DNA of 64,000 bases from Lepturacanthus savala (taxonomy: Eukaryota; Chordata; Actinopteri; Scombriformes; Trichiuridae), in contig CM060462.1 of assembly GCA_030544235.1 (NCBI GenBank), forward strand, positions 39,930,860 to 39,994,859, given 5' to 3'. How positions within the stretch are numbered: position 1 is the first letter of the stretch; each line of letters opens with the position of its first letter. The notes beneath the pieces were generated by a model. It was not told the origin of the DNA, did not search any database, and saw only the letters and a program-made list of their open reading frames with translations. Below are positions 1 through 14,732 of the stretch, one piece after another. Made by a program: the position numbers and the translations under genes.

Positions 1-461
1 GTTAACACCATGATATCACTGACTGAAGAATAGAAAACTAGTCTAAACGTCTGTTAACACCATGATATCACTGACTGAAGAATAGAAAACTAGTCTAAAA
101 GTCTGTTAACACCATGATATCACTGACTGAAGAATAGAAAACTAGTCTAAAAGTCTGTTAACACCATGATATCACTGACTGAAGAATAGAAAACTAGTCT
201 AAACGTCTGTTAACACCATGATATCACTGACTGAAGAATAGAAAACTAGTCTAAACGTCTGTTAACACCATGATATCACTGACTGAAGAATAGAAAACTA
301 GTCTAAACGTCTGTTAACACCATGATATCACTGACTGAAGAATAGAAAACTAGTCTAAAAGTCTGTTAACACCATGATATCACTGACTGAAGAATAGAAA
401 ACTAATCTAAACGTCTGTTAACACCATGATATCACTGACTGAAGAATAGAAAAATAGAAAA
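1..461. repeat. 52-bp minisatellite, truncated by window start
   Basis: Nearly identical 52-bp units start at 1, 53, 105, 157, 209, 261, 313, 365 and 417, each opening GTTAACACCATGATATCA. Variation is mostly A/C in CTAAAAGTCT versus CTAAACGTCT and one CTAATCTA. The array begins at base 1, so its true left end is outside. The last copy decays into AGAAAAATAGAAAAC. Confidence 0.97.
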
Positions 462-1331
462 CTCTTTTATTGTAGTTTCAGTCAGAAGATCCAGGACGTT
501 GATCATTGATCGTTGCTGACGTTGCTGCATTTAGTGCCGACAGCTCTGATGGAAGCTTTAACAGTCATTTCACCACAGATGTTGTGTTTTCTGCTGTTTT
601 TCTGGTTTCATGAGGAAAACTAACAGATTGCTGCAGGTCAGACATTACATCCAATCACTGAGAAAAGGAGGTCAGTGTCAGAGAGAAACGTCTGACAAGG
701 AACAAACACATCTCCTACATATAAACGACTGGAATCTGATATAAAACGATGATATCACTGTTCAATCTAGTTCCTGATAGAACCAGACAGATGTGACAGG
801 ATCTACTTCCCTGTGGATGGAAAGGCCTGTTACCGTATTCTCTGGACTATACGTTTTTCATGGTTAGTCTGTGGCTGTGTCTTATTCACTGCAGCGACTT
901 ATGTGTAAATTATTAGCACATTATTACCAGTATATCATTTACATGCTAGTTCCACTCTAAACCTCCAGAGGGCGCTCTAGGCTGGTGTTGATAATTTCAA
1001 CATTGGTGGTAACTTTTGATGTATAACATGACGTCATCGACGTAGAAGAGGAAGCGTCGCATCTTCTACCTTAGTTAAATAAAAAGTAAAACAAATAAAT
1101 CAGGAAAACCCTTGATGAATATATTTAGTGTCGTCTAATGAAATCTGATTTAATTATAAATGATGTAACATTTAGTCTGTTTTATCATGAAAATCATCAT
1201 ATTTATAATAAAGATCTGATCTAAATAAAGATTCATCCGATGAAATTAACTCTGACACACATGCACACGTAACACGTGCACACGCATGTACCGCTTTCAT
1301 CCTTCTCACTTTGCCCTCTTACTGTCAGCCT

Positions 1332-1332
<1 letters not shown>
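462..1332. other. Intronic sequence without a recognised feature
   Basis: This is AT-rich intronic DNA upstream of the first exon seen here. No ORF, RNA gene or exon of ITFG1 was recognised. A short GCACACGTAACACGTGCACACG stretch near 1262-1285 is alternating purine-pyrimidine and leads into a CA repeat. Confidence 0.6.

Positions 1333-1402
<70 letters not shown>
1333..1402. repeat. (CA)n microsatellite
   Basis: An uninterrupted CA dinucleotide tract of about 70 bp. It is followed by CTATAACACACTCTGTGTGTG, a small inverted CA/TG switch. Confidence 0.97.
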
Positions 1403-1404
<2 letters not shown>

Positions 1405-1432
1405 TAACACACTCTGTGTGTGTTATAGGTTA

Positions 1433-1904
1433 TAGGTTTTATTCTGAAGGTCTGACATTCTAGGTTTTATTCTGAAGGTCTGACATTCTAGGTTTTATTC
1501 TGAAGGTCTGACATTTTAGGTTTTATTCTGAAGGTCTGACATTCTAGGTTTTATTCTGAAGGTCTGACATTCTAGGTTTTATTCTGAAGGTCTGACATTC
1601 TAGGTTTTATTCTGAAGGTCTGACATTCTAGGTTTTATTCTGAAGGTCTGACATTCTAGGTTTTATTCTGAAGGCCTGACATTCTAGGTTTTATTCTGAA
1701 GGTCTGACATTCTAGGTTTTATTCTGAAGGTCTGACATTCTAGGTTTTATTCTGAAGGTCTGACATTCTAGGTTTTATTCTGAAGGTCTGACATTCTAGG
1801 TTTTATTCTGAAGGCCTGACATTCTAGGTTTTATTCTGAAGGTCTGACATTCTAGGTTTTATTCTGAAGGTCTGACATTCTAGGTTTTATTCTGAAGGTC
1901 TGAC
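1433..1904. repeat. 28-bp minisatellite
   Basis: About 17 copies of a 28-bp unit containing GGTTTTATTCTGAAGGTCTG and ACATTCTA. Rare variants are AAGGCCTG (twice) and ACATTTTA. The copies are highly homogeneous, suggesting recent expansion. Confidence 0.96.
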
Positions 1905-1980
1905 TTCTCTATAAAAACACAGCAGCAGCTTTAATGAGCTGCGAATGGAAGCAGTGAAATGAATAGAAAAGGACTGTCTG

Positions 1981-3038
<1,058 letters not shown>

Positions 3039-3089
3039 CATCTACACAACATCTTTCTCTCTTTGTGTTTTCTGTCGACTTAAATGTGC

Positions 3090-3190
3090 AGCGTTATTAT
3101 TATTGTTGTTATATTATTATTATTATGTTTATTATGTTTATTATTATGTTGATTATTATTATGTTGATTATTCTGTTTATTATTATACAA
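3090..3190. repeat. TTA/ATG-rich simple repeat
   Basis: Imperfect TTATTATTA with ATGTTGATTA variants immediately after the GT array; low complexity. Confidence 0.85.
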
Positions 3191-4128
3191 CAAGAACCAA
3201 TCAGGAAACTCCTGCTGGATTTATTCACTGCAGTTGAAGTAGAAGCTGTATTTTTATCAGAAACAGAGGATGAGTCCCATTGATTAGTTATTTAAATGAT
3301 CTATTAGTTCATTAAATATCAATCAGTGTTTCATCAAAGATGAAGATTCAACCTGAAATGTCTTTTTTGTCCAAAGATCCTCAGTTTATTATTATAGAGA
3401 CTTTATTCAGTCTAAATGAATTTGACTTATTTCTTATCAATCCTCAGTTAAACTATAGTTTAAACTAAAGTTTTCTTCAGCATCAACACTGACTCCATCG
3501 CTGCCCTTCAACTCCATTTTTCTCTGTGGGAGAAGATATTTCACCTCCACAGGTTTCATTTAATTTGAATTAATTTTATTTGGAAAGGGACATCGTCCAT
3601 TAATCAGCATCCAAACACAGTCATGGAGGACGTTAGCAGCTGGTTTTCATCTGATGCTGCTCATTTTTATTGTTTCAGCATCTGAATCTGATGAGTTTCC
3701 ATCAGAAACAGCAGGAAAACTGTTGATGTTCTTTTATGAATTCTAATGGATGAAACTCAGTGTTAACTCAATGTTAGACAATAAATCTGTCAAGTTATTT
3801 TCCCTCTGCTCCAAAACACTGACACTTTATTTTTAATCTCATATAGAAACACAGAATATATTGTTGTGTTTTAACTGTCATTATTCAACTCAACTTTATT
3901 TATATAGAGCTTTACAAACAGTCAGTGATTTCTTTCTCATCTTGTATGGAGCTCCACATCCAGGAGAATATCTTCTCTTTTCTATTTTCTAACAACTGAC
4001 GAATGAATTCATTCATTTTCACATCATCTTCTAATCATTTCAGTGTACAACATTAACATTCACCTCACACTATTAAAGTCTTGGTCTTGGCCATAGTGGA
4101 GTTAACGACTGTTAGAGGTTGTGGACAG
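3191..4128. other. Intronic sequence with dispersed-repeat relics
   Basis: No exon recognised. Around 3320-3410, TTTCATCAAAGATGAAGATTC and the following GTCCAAAGATCCTCAG match, in reverse, the MITE at 26293-26583, so an old relative lies here. The 3888-3925 segment (AACTTTATTTATATAGAGC) resembles the 3' tail common to many fish retroposons. Confidence 0.5.
3888..3928. mobile_element. Possible retroposon 3' tail relic
   Basis: CAACTTTATTTATATAGAGC followed by TTTACAAACAG resembles a motif found at the ends of many teleost LINE/SINE insertions, from memory. Only about 40 bp is recognisable; no body or target duplication was identified. Confidence 0.4.
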
Positions 4129-7100
4129 GTGCAGGTGTGTTTATACTATAATACAGGTGTCATTAATACTGATAACAAAGTCTAACAGGTGTGTTTATAC
4201 TATAATACAGGTGTCATTAATACTGATAACGAGGTCTAACAGGTGTGTTTATACTATAATACAGGTGTCATTAATACTGATAACGAGGTCTAACAGGTGT
4301 GTTTATACTATAATACAGGTGTCATTAATACTGATAACAAAGTCTAACAGGTGTGTTTATACTATAATACAGGTGTCATTAATACTGATAACAAAGTCTA
4401 ACAGGTGTGTTTATACTATAATACAGGTGTCATTAATACTGATAACAAAGTCTAACAGGTGTGTTTATACTATAATACAGGTGTCATTAATACTGATAAC
4501 GAGGTCTAACAGGTGTGTTTATACTATAATACAGGTGTCATTAATACTGATAACAAAGTCTAACAGGTGTGTTTATACTATAATACAGGTGTCATTAATA
4601 CTGATAACGAGGTCTAACAGGTGTGTTTATACTATAATACAGGTGTCATTAATACTGATAACAAAGTCTAACAGGTGTGTTTATACTATAATACAGGTGT
4701 CATTAATACTGATAACGAGGTCTAACAGGTGTGTTTATACTATAATACAGGTGTCATTAATACTGATAACAAAGTCTAACAGGTGTGTTTATACTATAAT
4801 ACAGGTGTCATTAATACTGATAACGAGGTCTAACAGGTGTGTTTATACTATAATACAGGTGTCATTAATACTGATAACGAGGTCTAACAGGTGTGTTTAT
4901 ACTATAATACAGGTGTCATTAATACTGATAACAAAGTCTAACAGGTGTGTTTATACTATAATACAGGTGTCATTAATACTGATAACAAAGTCTAACAGGT
5001 GTGTTTATACTATAATACAGGTGTCATTAATACTGATAACGAGGTCTAACAGGTGTGTTTATACTATAATACAGGTGTCATTAATACTGATAACGAGGTC
5101 TAACAGGTGTGTTTATACTATAATACAGGTGTCATTAATACTGATAACAAAGTCTAACAGGTGTGTTTATACTATAATACAGGTGTCATTAATACTGATA
5201 ACGAGGTCTAACAGGTGTGTTTATACTATAATACAGGTGTCATTAATACTGATAACGAGGTCTAACAGGTGTGTTTATACTATAATACAGGTGTCATTAA
5301 TACTGATAACAAAGTCTAACAGGTGTGTTTATACTATAATACAGGTGTCATTAATACTGATAACAAAGTCTAACAGGTGTGTTTATACTATAATACAGGT
5401 GTCATTAATACTGATAACAAAGTCTAACAGGTGTGTTTATACTATAATACAGGTGTCATTAATACTGATAACAAAGTCTAACAGGTGTGTTTATACTATA
5501 ATACAGGTGTCATTAATACTGATAACAAAGTCTAACAGGTGTGTTTATACTATAATACAGGTGTCATTAATACTGATAACAAAGTCTAACAGGTGTGTTT
5601 ATACTATAATACAGGTGTCATTAATACTGATAACAAAGTCTAACAGGTGTGTTTATACTATAATACAGGTGTCATTAATACTGATAACAAAGTCTAACAG
5701 GTGTGTTTATACTATAATACAGGTGTCATTAATACTGATAACAAAGTCTAACAGGTGTGTTTATACTATAATACAGGTGTCATTAATACTGATAACGAGG
5801 TCTAACAGGTGTGTTTATACTATAATACAGGTGTCATTAATACTGATAACAAAGTCTAACAGGTGTGTTTATACTATAATACAGGTGTCATTAATACTGA
5901 TAACAAAGTCTAACAGGTGTGTTTATACTATAATACAGGTGTCATTAATACTGATAACAAAGTCTAACAGGTGTGTTTATACTATAATACAGGTGTCATT
6001 AATACTGATAACAAAGTCTAACAGGTGTGTTTATACTATAATACAGGTGTCATTAATACTGATAACGAGGTCTAACAGGTGTGTTTATACTATAATACAG
6101 GTGTCATTAATACTGATAACAAGGTCTAACAGGTGTGTTTATACTATAATACAGGTGTCATTAATACTGATAACAAAGTCTAACAGGTGTGTTTATACTA
6201 TAATACAGGTGTCATTAATACTGATAACGAGGTCTAACAGGTGTGTTTATACTATAATACAGGTGTCATTAATACTGATAACAAAGTCTAACAGGTGTGT
6301 TTATACTATAATACAGGTGTCATTAATACTGATAACGAGGTCTAACAGGTGTGTTTATACTATAATACAGGTGTCATTAATACTGATAACAAAGTCTAAC
6401 AGGTGTGTTTATACTATAATACAGGTGTCATTAATACTGATAACAAAGTCTAACAGGTGTGTTTATACTATAATACAGGTGTCATTAATACTGATAACAA
6501 AGTCTAACAGGTGTGTTTATACTATAATACAGGTGTCATTAATACTGATAACGAGGTCTAACAGGTGTGTTTATACTATAATACAGGTGTCATTAATACT
6601 GATAACGAGGTCTAACAGGTGTGTTTATACTATAATACAGGTGTCATTAATACTGATAACAAAGTCTAACAGGTGTGTTTATACTATAATACAGGTGTCA
6701 TTAATACTGATAACAAAGTCTAACAGGTGTGTTTATACTATAATACAGGTGTCATTAATACTGATAACAAAGTCTAACAGGTGTGTTTATACTATAATAC
6801 AGGTGTCATTAATACTGATAACAAAGTCTAACAGGTGTGTTTATACTATAATACAGGTGTCATTAATACTGATAACAAAGTCTAACAGGTGTGTTTATAC
6901 TATAATACAGGTGTCATTAATACTGATAACGAGGTCTAACAGGTGTGTTTATACTATAATACAGGTGTCATTAATACTGATAACGAGGTCTAACAGGTGT
7001 GTTTATACTATAATACAGGTGTCATTAATACTGATAACGAGGTCTAACAGGTGTGTTTATACTATAATACAGGTGTCATTAATACTGATAACAAAGTCTA

Positions 7101-9541
7101 ACAGGTGTGTTTATACTATAATACAGGTGTCATTAATACTGATAACAAAGTCTAACAGGTGTGTTTATACTATAATACAGGTGTCATTAATACTGATAAC
7201 AAAGTCTAACAGGTGTGTTTATACTATAATACAGGTGTCATTAATACTGATAACAAAGTCTAACAGGTGTGTTTATACTATAATACAGGTGTCATTAATA
7301 CTGATAACAAAGTCTAACAGGTGTGTTTATACTATAATACAGGTGTCATTAATACTGATAACAAAGTCTAACAGGTGTGTTTATACTATAATACAGGTGT
7401 CATTAATACTGATAACAAAGTCTAACAGGTGTGTTTATACTATAATACAGGTGTCATTAATACTGATAACAAAGTCTAACAGGTGTGTTTATACTATAAT
7501 ACAGGTGTCATTAATACTGATAACAAAGTCTAACAGGTGTGTTTATACTATAATACAGGTGTCATTAATACTGATAACAAAGTCTAACAGGTGTGTTTAT
7601 ACTATAATACAGGTGTCATTAATACTGATAACAAAGTCTAACAGGTGTGTTTATACTATAATACAGGTGTCATTAATACTGATAACGAGGTCTAACAGGT
7701 GTGTTTATACTATAATACAGGTGTCATTAATACTGATAACAAAGTCTAACAGGTGTGTTTATACTATAATACAGGTGTCATTAATACTGATAACAAAGTC
7801 TAACAGGTGTGTTTATACTATAATACAGGTGTCATTAATACTGATAACAAAGTCTAACAGGTGTGTTTATACTATAATACAGGTGTCATTAATACTGATA
7901 ACGAGGTCTAACAGGTGTGTTTATACTATAATACAGGTGTCATTAATACTGATAACGAGGTCTAACAGGTGTGTTTATACTATAATACAGGTGTCATTAA
8001 TACTGATAACGAGGTCTAACAGGTGTGTTTATACTATAATACAGGTGTCATTAATACTGATAACAAAGTCTAACAGGTGTGTTTATACTATAATACAGGT
8101 GTCATTAATACTGATAACAAAGTCTAACAGGTGTGTTTATACTATAATACAGGTGTCATTAATACTGATAACAAAGTCTAACAGGTGTGTTTATACTATA
8201 ATACAGGTGTCATTAATACTGATAACGAGGTCTAACAGGTGTGTTTATACTATAATACAGGTGTCATTAATACTGATAACGAGGTCTAACAGGTGTGTTT
8301 ATACTATAATACAGGTGTCATTAATACTGATAACAAAGTCTAACAGGTGTGTTTATACTATAATACAGGTGTCATTAATACTGATAACAAAGTCTAACAG
8401 GTGTGTTTATACTATAATACAGGTGTCATTAATACTGATAACAAAGTCTAACAGGTGTGTTTATACTATAATACAGGTGTCATTAATACTGATAACAAAG
8501 TCTAACAGGTGTGTTTATACTATAATACAGGTGTCATTAATACTGATAACAAAGTCTAACAGGTGTGTTTATACTATAATACAGGTGTCATTAATACTGA
8601 TAACAAAGTCTAACAGGTGTGTTTATACTATAATACAGGTGTCATTAATACTGATAACAAAGTCTAACAGGTGTGTTTATACTATAATACAGGTGTCATT
8701 AATACTGATAACAAAGTCTAACAGGTGTGTTTATACTATAATACAGGTGTCATTAATACTGATAACAAAGTCTAACAGGTGTGTTTATACTATAATACAG
8801 GTGTCATTAATACTGATAACGAGGTCTAACAGGTGTGTTTATACTATAATACAGGTGTCATTAATACTGATAACAAGGTCTAACAGGTGTGTTTATACTA
8901 TAATACAGGTGTCATTAATACTGATAACAAAGTCTAACAGGTGTGTTTATACTATAATACAGGTGTCATTAATACTGATAACGAGGTCTAACAGGTGTGT
9001 TTATACTATAATACAGGTGTCATTAATACTGATAACAAAGTCTAACAGGTGTGTTTATACTATAATACAGGTGTCATTAATACTGATAACGAGGTCTAAC
9101 AGGTGTGTTTATACTATAATACAGGTGTCATTAATACTGATAACAAAGTCTAACAGGTGTGTTTATACTATAATACAGGTGTCATTAATACTGATAACAA
9201 AGTCTAACAGGTGTGTTTATACTATAATACAGGTGTCATGATAACAAAGTCTAACAGGTGTGTTTATACTATAATACAGGTGTCATTAATACTGATAACA
9301 AAGTCTAACAGGTGTGTTTATACTATAATACAGGTGTCATTAATACTGATAACGAGGTCTAACAGGTGTGTTTATACTATAATACAGGTGTCATTAATAC
9401 TGATAACAAAGTCTAACAGGTGTGTTTATACTATAATACAGGTGTCATTAATACTGATAACAAAGTCTAACAGGTGTGTTTATACTATAATACAGGTGTC
9501 ATTAATACTGATAACGAGGTCTAACAGGTGTGTTTATACTG
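4129..9541. repeat. 54-bp minisatellite, about 100 copies
   Basis: A 5.4-kb array of a 54-bp unit containing CAGGTGTGTTTATACTATAA, ACAGGTGTCATTAATACTG and ATAACAAAGTCTAA. Because 54 is a multiple of three and the unit lacks a stop in one frame, it produces a 1706-codon open frame (4121-9241) with an 18-residue period; I do not regard it as a gene. Two main variants differ at AAAGTC or GAGGTC; a rare third, AAGGTC, occurs only at 6121 and 8875. A single 7-bp deletion near 9239 shifts the frame. The array ends in a decayed copy at about 9541. Confidence 0.98.
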
Positions 9542-9563
9542 GTAACAAAAATCTACTGAAACT

Positions 9564-9676
9564 TTAGTATTTATTCATATAAAGAGTTAACCTGTAGTTG
9601 AGTCAGTTTAGTATTTATTCATATAAAGAGTTAACCTGTAGTTGAGTTAGTTTAGTATTTATTCCTGTAAAGAGTT
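9564..9676. repeat. 44-bp tandem repeat, about 2.5 copies
   Basis: A 44-bp unit containing AGTATTTATTCATATAAAG and GTTAACCTGTAGTTGAGT is present twice, followed by a partial third copy. Confidence 0.9.
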
Positions 9677-9924
9677 AAATGGTGGTTTTCCTCTGTGTGA
9701 AACCCTTTATTACTAACACTAAACTTCTAATTATTATAACGTCTGAGAACATCGATGCTGTTTCACTGATTTATTCAAGTGACATTTACTGAGAAAAACA
9801 GAAGAACCTGATAAAGGAGGCTTCAACACAGGAAGAAATAATCAGCTGATTAGAGATTGGCTCGTTATAATTAGGAGCTCCATGTGGTTTCATGTTGACA
9901 GATGGTTTTGGAAGAAAACTGGAA
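9677..9924. other. Intronic spacer
   Basis: Unique AT-rich sequence between two arrays; nothing recognised. Confidence 0.5.
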
Positions 9925-11526
9925 GATTTTAGTCTTTTATGGTCTGTAAACCGGGACGGTTTTAGTCTTTTATGGTCTGTAAACTGGGACGGTTTTAGTC
10001 TTTTATGGTCTGTAAACTGGGACGGTTTTAGTCTTTTATGGTCTGTAAACCGGGACGGTTTTAGTCTTTTATGGTCTGTAAACCGGGACGGTTTTAGTCT
10101 TTTATGTCTGTAAACTGGGACGGTTTTAGTCTTTTATGGTCTGTAAACCGGGACGGTTTTAGTCTTTTATGGTCTGTAAACCGGGACGGTTTTAGTCTTT
10201 TATGGTCTGTAAACCGGGACGGTTTTAGTCTTTTATGGTCTGTAAACCGGGACGGTTTTAGTCTTTTATGGTCTGTAAACCGGGACGGTTTTTAGTCTTT
10301 TATGGTCTATAAACTGGGACGGTTTTAGTCTTTTATGGTCTATAAACTGGGACGGTTTTAGTCTTTTATGGTCTATAAACTGGGACGGTTTTAGTCTTTT
10401 ATGGTCTATAAACTGGGACGGTTTTAGTCTTTTATGGTCTATAAACTGGGACGGTTTTAGTCTTTTATGGTCTATAAACCGGGACGGTTTTAGTCTTTTA
10501 TGGTCTATAAACCGGGACGGTTTTAGTCTTTTATGGTCTATAACTGGGACGGTTTTTAGTCTTTTATGGTCTATAAACTGGGACGGTTTTAGTCTTTTAT
10601 GGTCTATAAACTGGGACGGTTTTAGTCTTTTATGGTCTGTAAACCGGGACGGTTTTAGTCTTTTATGGTCTATAAACTGAGACAGTTTCTTTTATGGTCT
10701 GTAAACCGGGACGGTTTTAGTCTTTTATGGTCTATAAACTGAGACAGTTTTAATCTTTTATGGTCTATAAACCGGGATGGTTTTGGTCTTTTATGGTCTA
10801 TAAACCGGGACGGTTTTAGTCTTTTATGGTCTATATTTTAGTCTTTTATGGTCTATATTTTAGTCTTTTATGGTCTATATTTTAGTCTTTTATGGTCTAT
10901 ATATATATATATAGACCGGGACGGTTTTAGTCTTTTATGGTCTATAAACCGGGACGGTTTTAGTCTTTTATGGTCTATAAACCGGGACGGTTTTAGTCTT
11001 TTATGGTCTATAAACCGGGACGGTTTTAGTCTTTTATGGTCTATATATATATAGACCAGGACGGTTTTAGTCTTTTATGGTCTATATATATATAGACCAG
11101 GACGGTTTTAGTCTTTTATGGTCTGTAAACTGGGACGGTTTTAGTCTTTTATGATCTATATATATATATATAGACCAGGACGGTTTTAGTCTCTTATGGT
11201 CTGTATATATATAGACCGGGACGGTTTTAGTCTCTTATGGTCTGTATATATATAGACCGGGACGGTTTTAGTCTCTTATGGTCTGTATATATATAGACCG
11301 GGACGGTTTTAGTCTCTTATGGTCTGTATATATATAGACCGGGACGGTTTTAGTCTCTTATGGTCTGTATATATATAGACCGGGACGGTTTTAGTCTCTT
11401 ATGGTCTGTAAACTGGGACGGTTTTAGTCTTTTATGATCTATATATATATATATATAGACCAGGACGGTTTTAGTCTTTTATGATCTATATATATATATA
11501 TAGACCGGGACGGTTTTAGTCTTTTC
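9925..11526. repeat. 33-bp minisatellite with evolving AT-palindromic variants
   Basis: About 45-50 units built on GGTTTTAGTCTTTTATGGTC. Early copies continue TGTAAACCGGGAC, then TATAAACTGGGAC. From about 10890 on, the link becomes a (TA)n palindrome such as CTATATATATATATAGACC, of varying length. A short block at 10830-10890 has lost half the unit. The short frames with period 11 residues are repeat artefacts. Confidence 0.95.
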
Positions 11527-11606
11527 AGTTAGCATGTCTTTAATTATCTGGTGACATCCTATTTAAACGTCTGAATTCCTCCTCTCTGCTGCTGTTATAT
11601 AACCCT

Positions 11607-11657
<51 letters not shown>

Positions 11658-12156
11658 TTCTCCTGCTCCATCATCTATTCATGTTTCCTGAATGGTGGAG
11701 TGTTACAGCTCGAGTAGCTTGGTGTGTTTTAGTTGAATCGTTTTATGTTTGAAGAAGATGAAACTGGATTTTGACCTAAAGGAACCAGGATGTGAGAGAA
11801 TCACTGAAGGAACTGGAAACCAGCTGCATAGTAAAATAAATAGAGGTTCAGATGAAGTAGTATACACTGACAGGGCAGTACAAACAGGCTCAGACACAGG
11901 ATTCCATAGGGTTGAGTTGTATATAAATATATAGATGAACACATCAAAGTATTTGGTATTTGCAGTAACGTAGTAGTTTGTTTTATCAGGACTTCTGGAC
12001 CAGGTCAGAGAGATCTGGATCTCAGTGGGTTTATTACCTGGTTAAATGAAGGTTAATAGATCAGATCCAGTTTCCCATCATCGAGGGAACCAATCAGAGA
12101 ACGGGGGAGGGGCATAAAGACGACTGTTGATATCTATGAATCAAACAGTAGTTTAG
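11527..12156. other. Intronic sequence, contains a (CA)n tract
   Basis: A CA microsatellite sits at about 11608-11656. A 61-codon frame at 11749-11934 has no recognisable domain, no splice context and no match to ITFG1, so it is not called. The remainder is unremarkable. Confidence 0.55.
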
Positions 12157-13028
12157 TTATAACTAGTTCTGGTTTTAACTATAACTAGTTCTAGTTTTAG
12201 CTATAACTAGTTCTGGTTTTAACCAGAACTAGTTCTGGTTTTAACTATAACTAGTTCTAGTTTTAGCTATAACTAGTTCTGGTTTTAACCAGAACTAGTT
12301 CTGGTTTTAACTCTAACTAGTTCTGGTTTTAACTATAACTAGTTCTGGTTTTAGCCATAACTAGTTCTGGTTTTAGATATAACTAGTTCTAGTTTTAACT
12401 ATAACTAGTTCTAGTTTTAACCATAACTAGTTCTGGTTTTAACTATAACTAGTTCTAGTTTTAACCATAACTAGTTCTGGTTTTAGATATAACTAGTTCT
12501 AGTTTTAACTATAACTAGTTCTAGTTTTAACTATAACTAGTTCTGGTTTTAACCATAACTAGTTCTGGTTTTAACTATAACTAGTTCTACTTTTAACTAT
12601 AACTAGTTCTAGTTTTAACTATAGCTAGTTCTGGTTTTAACCATAACTAGTTCTGGTTTTAACTATAGCTAGTTCTGGTTTTAACCATAACTAGTTCTGG
12701 TTTTAACTATAACTAGTTCTGGTTTTAACTATAACTAGTTCTGGTTTTAGTTATAACTAGTTCTGGTTTTAACGATAACTAGTTCTGGTTTTAGTTATAA
12801 CTAGTTCTGGTTTTAGTTATAACTAGTTCTGGTTTTAACTATAACTAGTTCTGGTTTTAACCATAACTAGTTCTGGTTTTAACTATAACTAGTTCTACTT
12901 TTAACTATAACTAGTTCTAGTTTTAACTATAACTAGTTCTAGTTTAACTATAACTAGTTCTGGTTTTAACTATAACTAGTTCTGGTTTTAACCATAACTA
13001 GTTCTGGTTTTAACTATAACTAGTTCTG
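12157..13028. repeat. 22-bp minisatellite rich in AACTAGTT palindromes
   Basis: About 39 copies of a 22-bp unit (ATAACTAGTTCTGGTTTTAA with C/T, G/A and CCA/CTA variation). Each copy carries the 8-bp palindrome AACTAGTT, so the array is a regular ladder of palindromes. Confidence 0.96.
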
Positions 13029-13788
<760 letters not shown>

Positions 13789-13902
13789 TTCATTTTTTTC
13801 CCATAAATCTCCTCATCAACTTATTTTCTGGTCAAAACTACCAAACATTTAATCATTTTCATTTTATTGCAGAGTAAAGTAAAAAGAAAATCACTTCAAT
13901 CT

Positions 13903-14328
13903 CCTCCATCTCTTCTCCATCTCTCCTCCTCAATCTCTTCTCCTCCTCCATCTCTTCTCCTCCATCTCTTCTCCTCCATCTCTTCTCCTCCATCTCTCCT
14001 CCTCCATCTCTCCTCCTCCTCCATCTCTCCTCCTCCTCCATCTCTTCTCCTCCTCCATCTCTTCTCCTCCTCCATCTCTCCTCCTCTTCCATCTCTCCTC
14101 CTCCTCCATCTCTTCTCCTCCATCTCTTCTCCTCCATCTCTCCTCCTCCATCTCTTCTCCTCCTCCATCTCTTCTCCTCCTCCATCTCTCCTCCTCCATC
14201 TCTCCTCCTCCATCTCTTCTTCTCCTCCATCTCTTCTCCTCCATCTCTCCTCCTCTTCCATCTCTCCTCCTCCTCCATCTCTTCTCCTCCTCCATCTCTC
14301 CTCCTCCTCCTCCTCTCCTCCTCCTTTT
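13903..14328. repeat. Pyrimidine-rich CTCCTCCATCT array
   Basis: About 425 bp of CTCCTCCATCTCTTCTCCTC-type units; the + strand is almost purely C/T apart from the A in CCATC. The Ser/Pro/Leu (+) and Glu/Arg (-) frames here are low-complexity artefacts. Confidence 0.95.
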
Positions 14329-14462
14329 CTCATGCAGATCACGCCTCCCTGTGTTGCAGCAGGAGCTCTGAAGCAGATCAATGTCAATCTGTTTTTCATG
14401 TCCAATTACAGGGTTGGAGCTGCAGTCCAGAGAGATGAAACACTGAGCAGGAGAGAACTACA

Positions 14463-14732
14463 GGGTCTGATAGGGTCTAGGGTGTAGGGTTCAGGGTGTA
14501 GGGTCTAGGGTGTAGGGTCTGATAGGGTCTGATAGGGTCTAGGGTGTAGGGTCTAGGGTGTAGGGTTCAGGGTGTAGGGTCTGATAGGGTCTGATAGGGT
14601 CTAGGGTGTAGGGTCTAGGGTGTAGGGTTCAGGGTGTAGGGTCTGATAGGGTCTGATAGGGTCTGATAGGGTCTGATAGGGTCTGATAGGGTCTGATAGG
14701 GTCTGATAGGGTCTGATAGGGTATAGGGTTCA
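14463..14732 (+). repeat. G-rich TAGGGT array (10-bp unit)
   Basis: Repeats of TAGGGTCTGA mixed with TAGGGTCTAGGGTG and TAGGGTTCAGGG. GGG runs are regularly spaced by about seven bases on the + strand, giving many possible G-quadruplexes. It resembles but is not the vertebrate telomere hexamer. Confidence 0.93.

Noticed and set aside
1..461. CRISPR-like direct repeats
   Set aside because: The 52-bp units are contiguous with no unique spacers and the setting is a vertebrate-type intron; the other arrays fail in the same way.
4121..9241. A 1706-residue protein
   Set aside because: It is a perfect 18-residue cycle produced by a 54-bp minisatellite with no non-repeat coding part.
14463..14732. 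Interstitial telomere
   Set aside because: Unit is TAGGGTCTGA and variants, not tandem TTAGGG.
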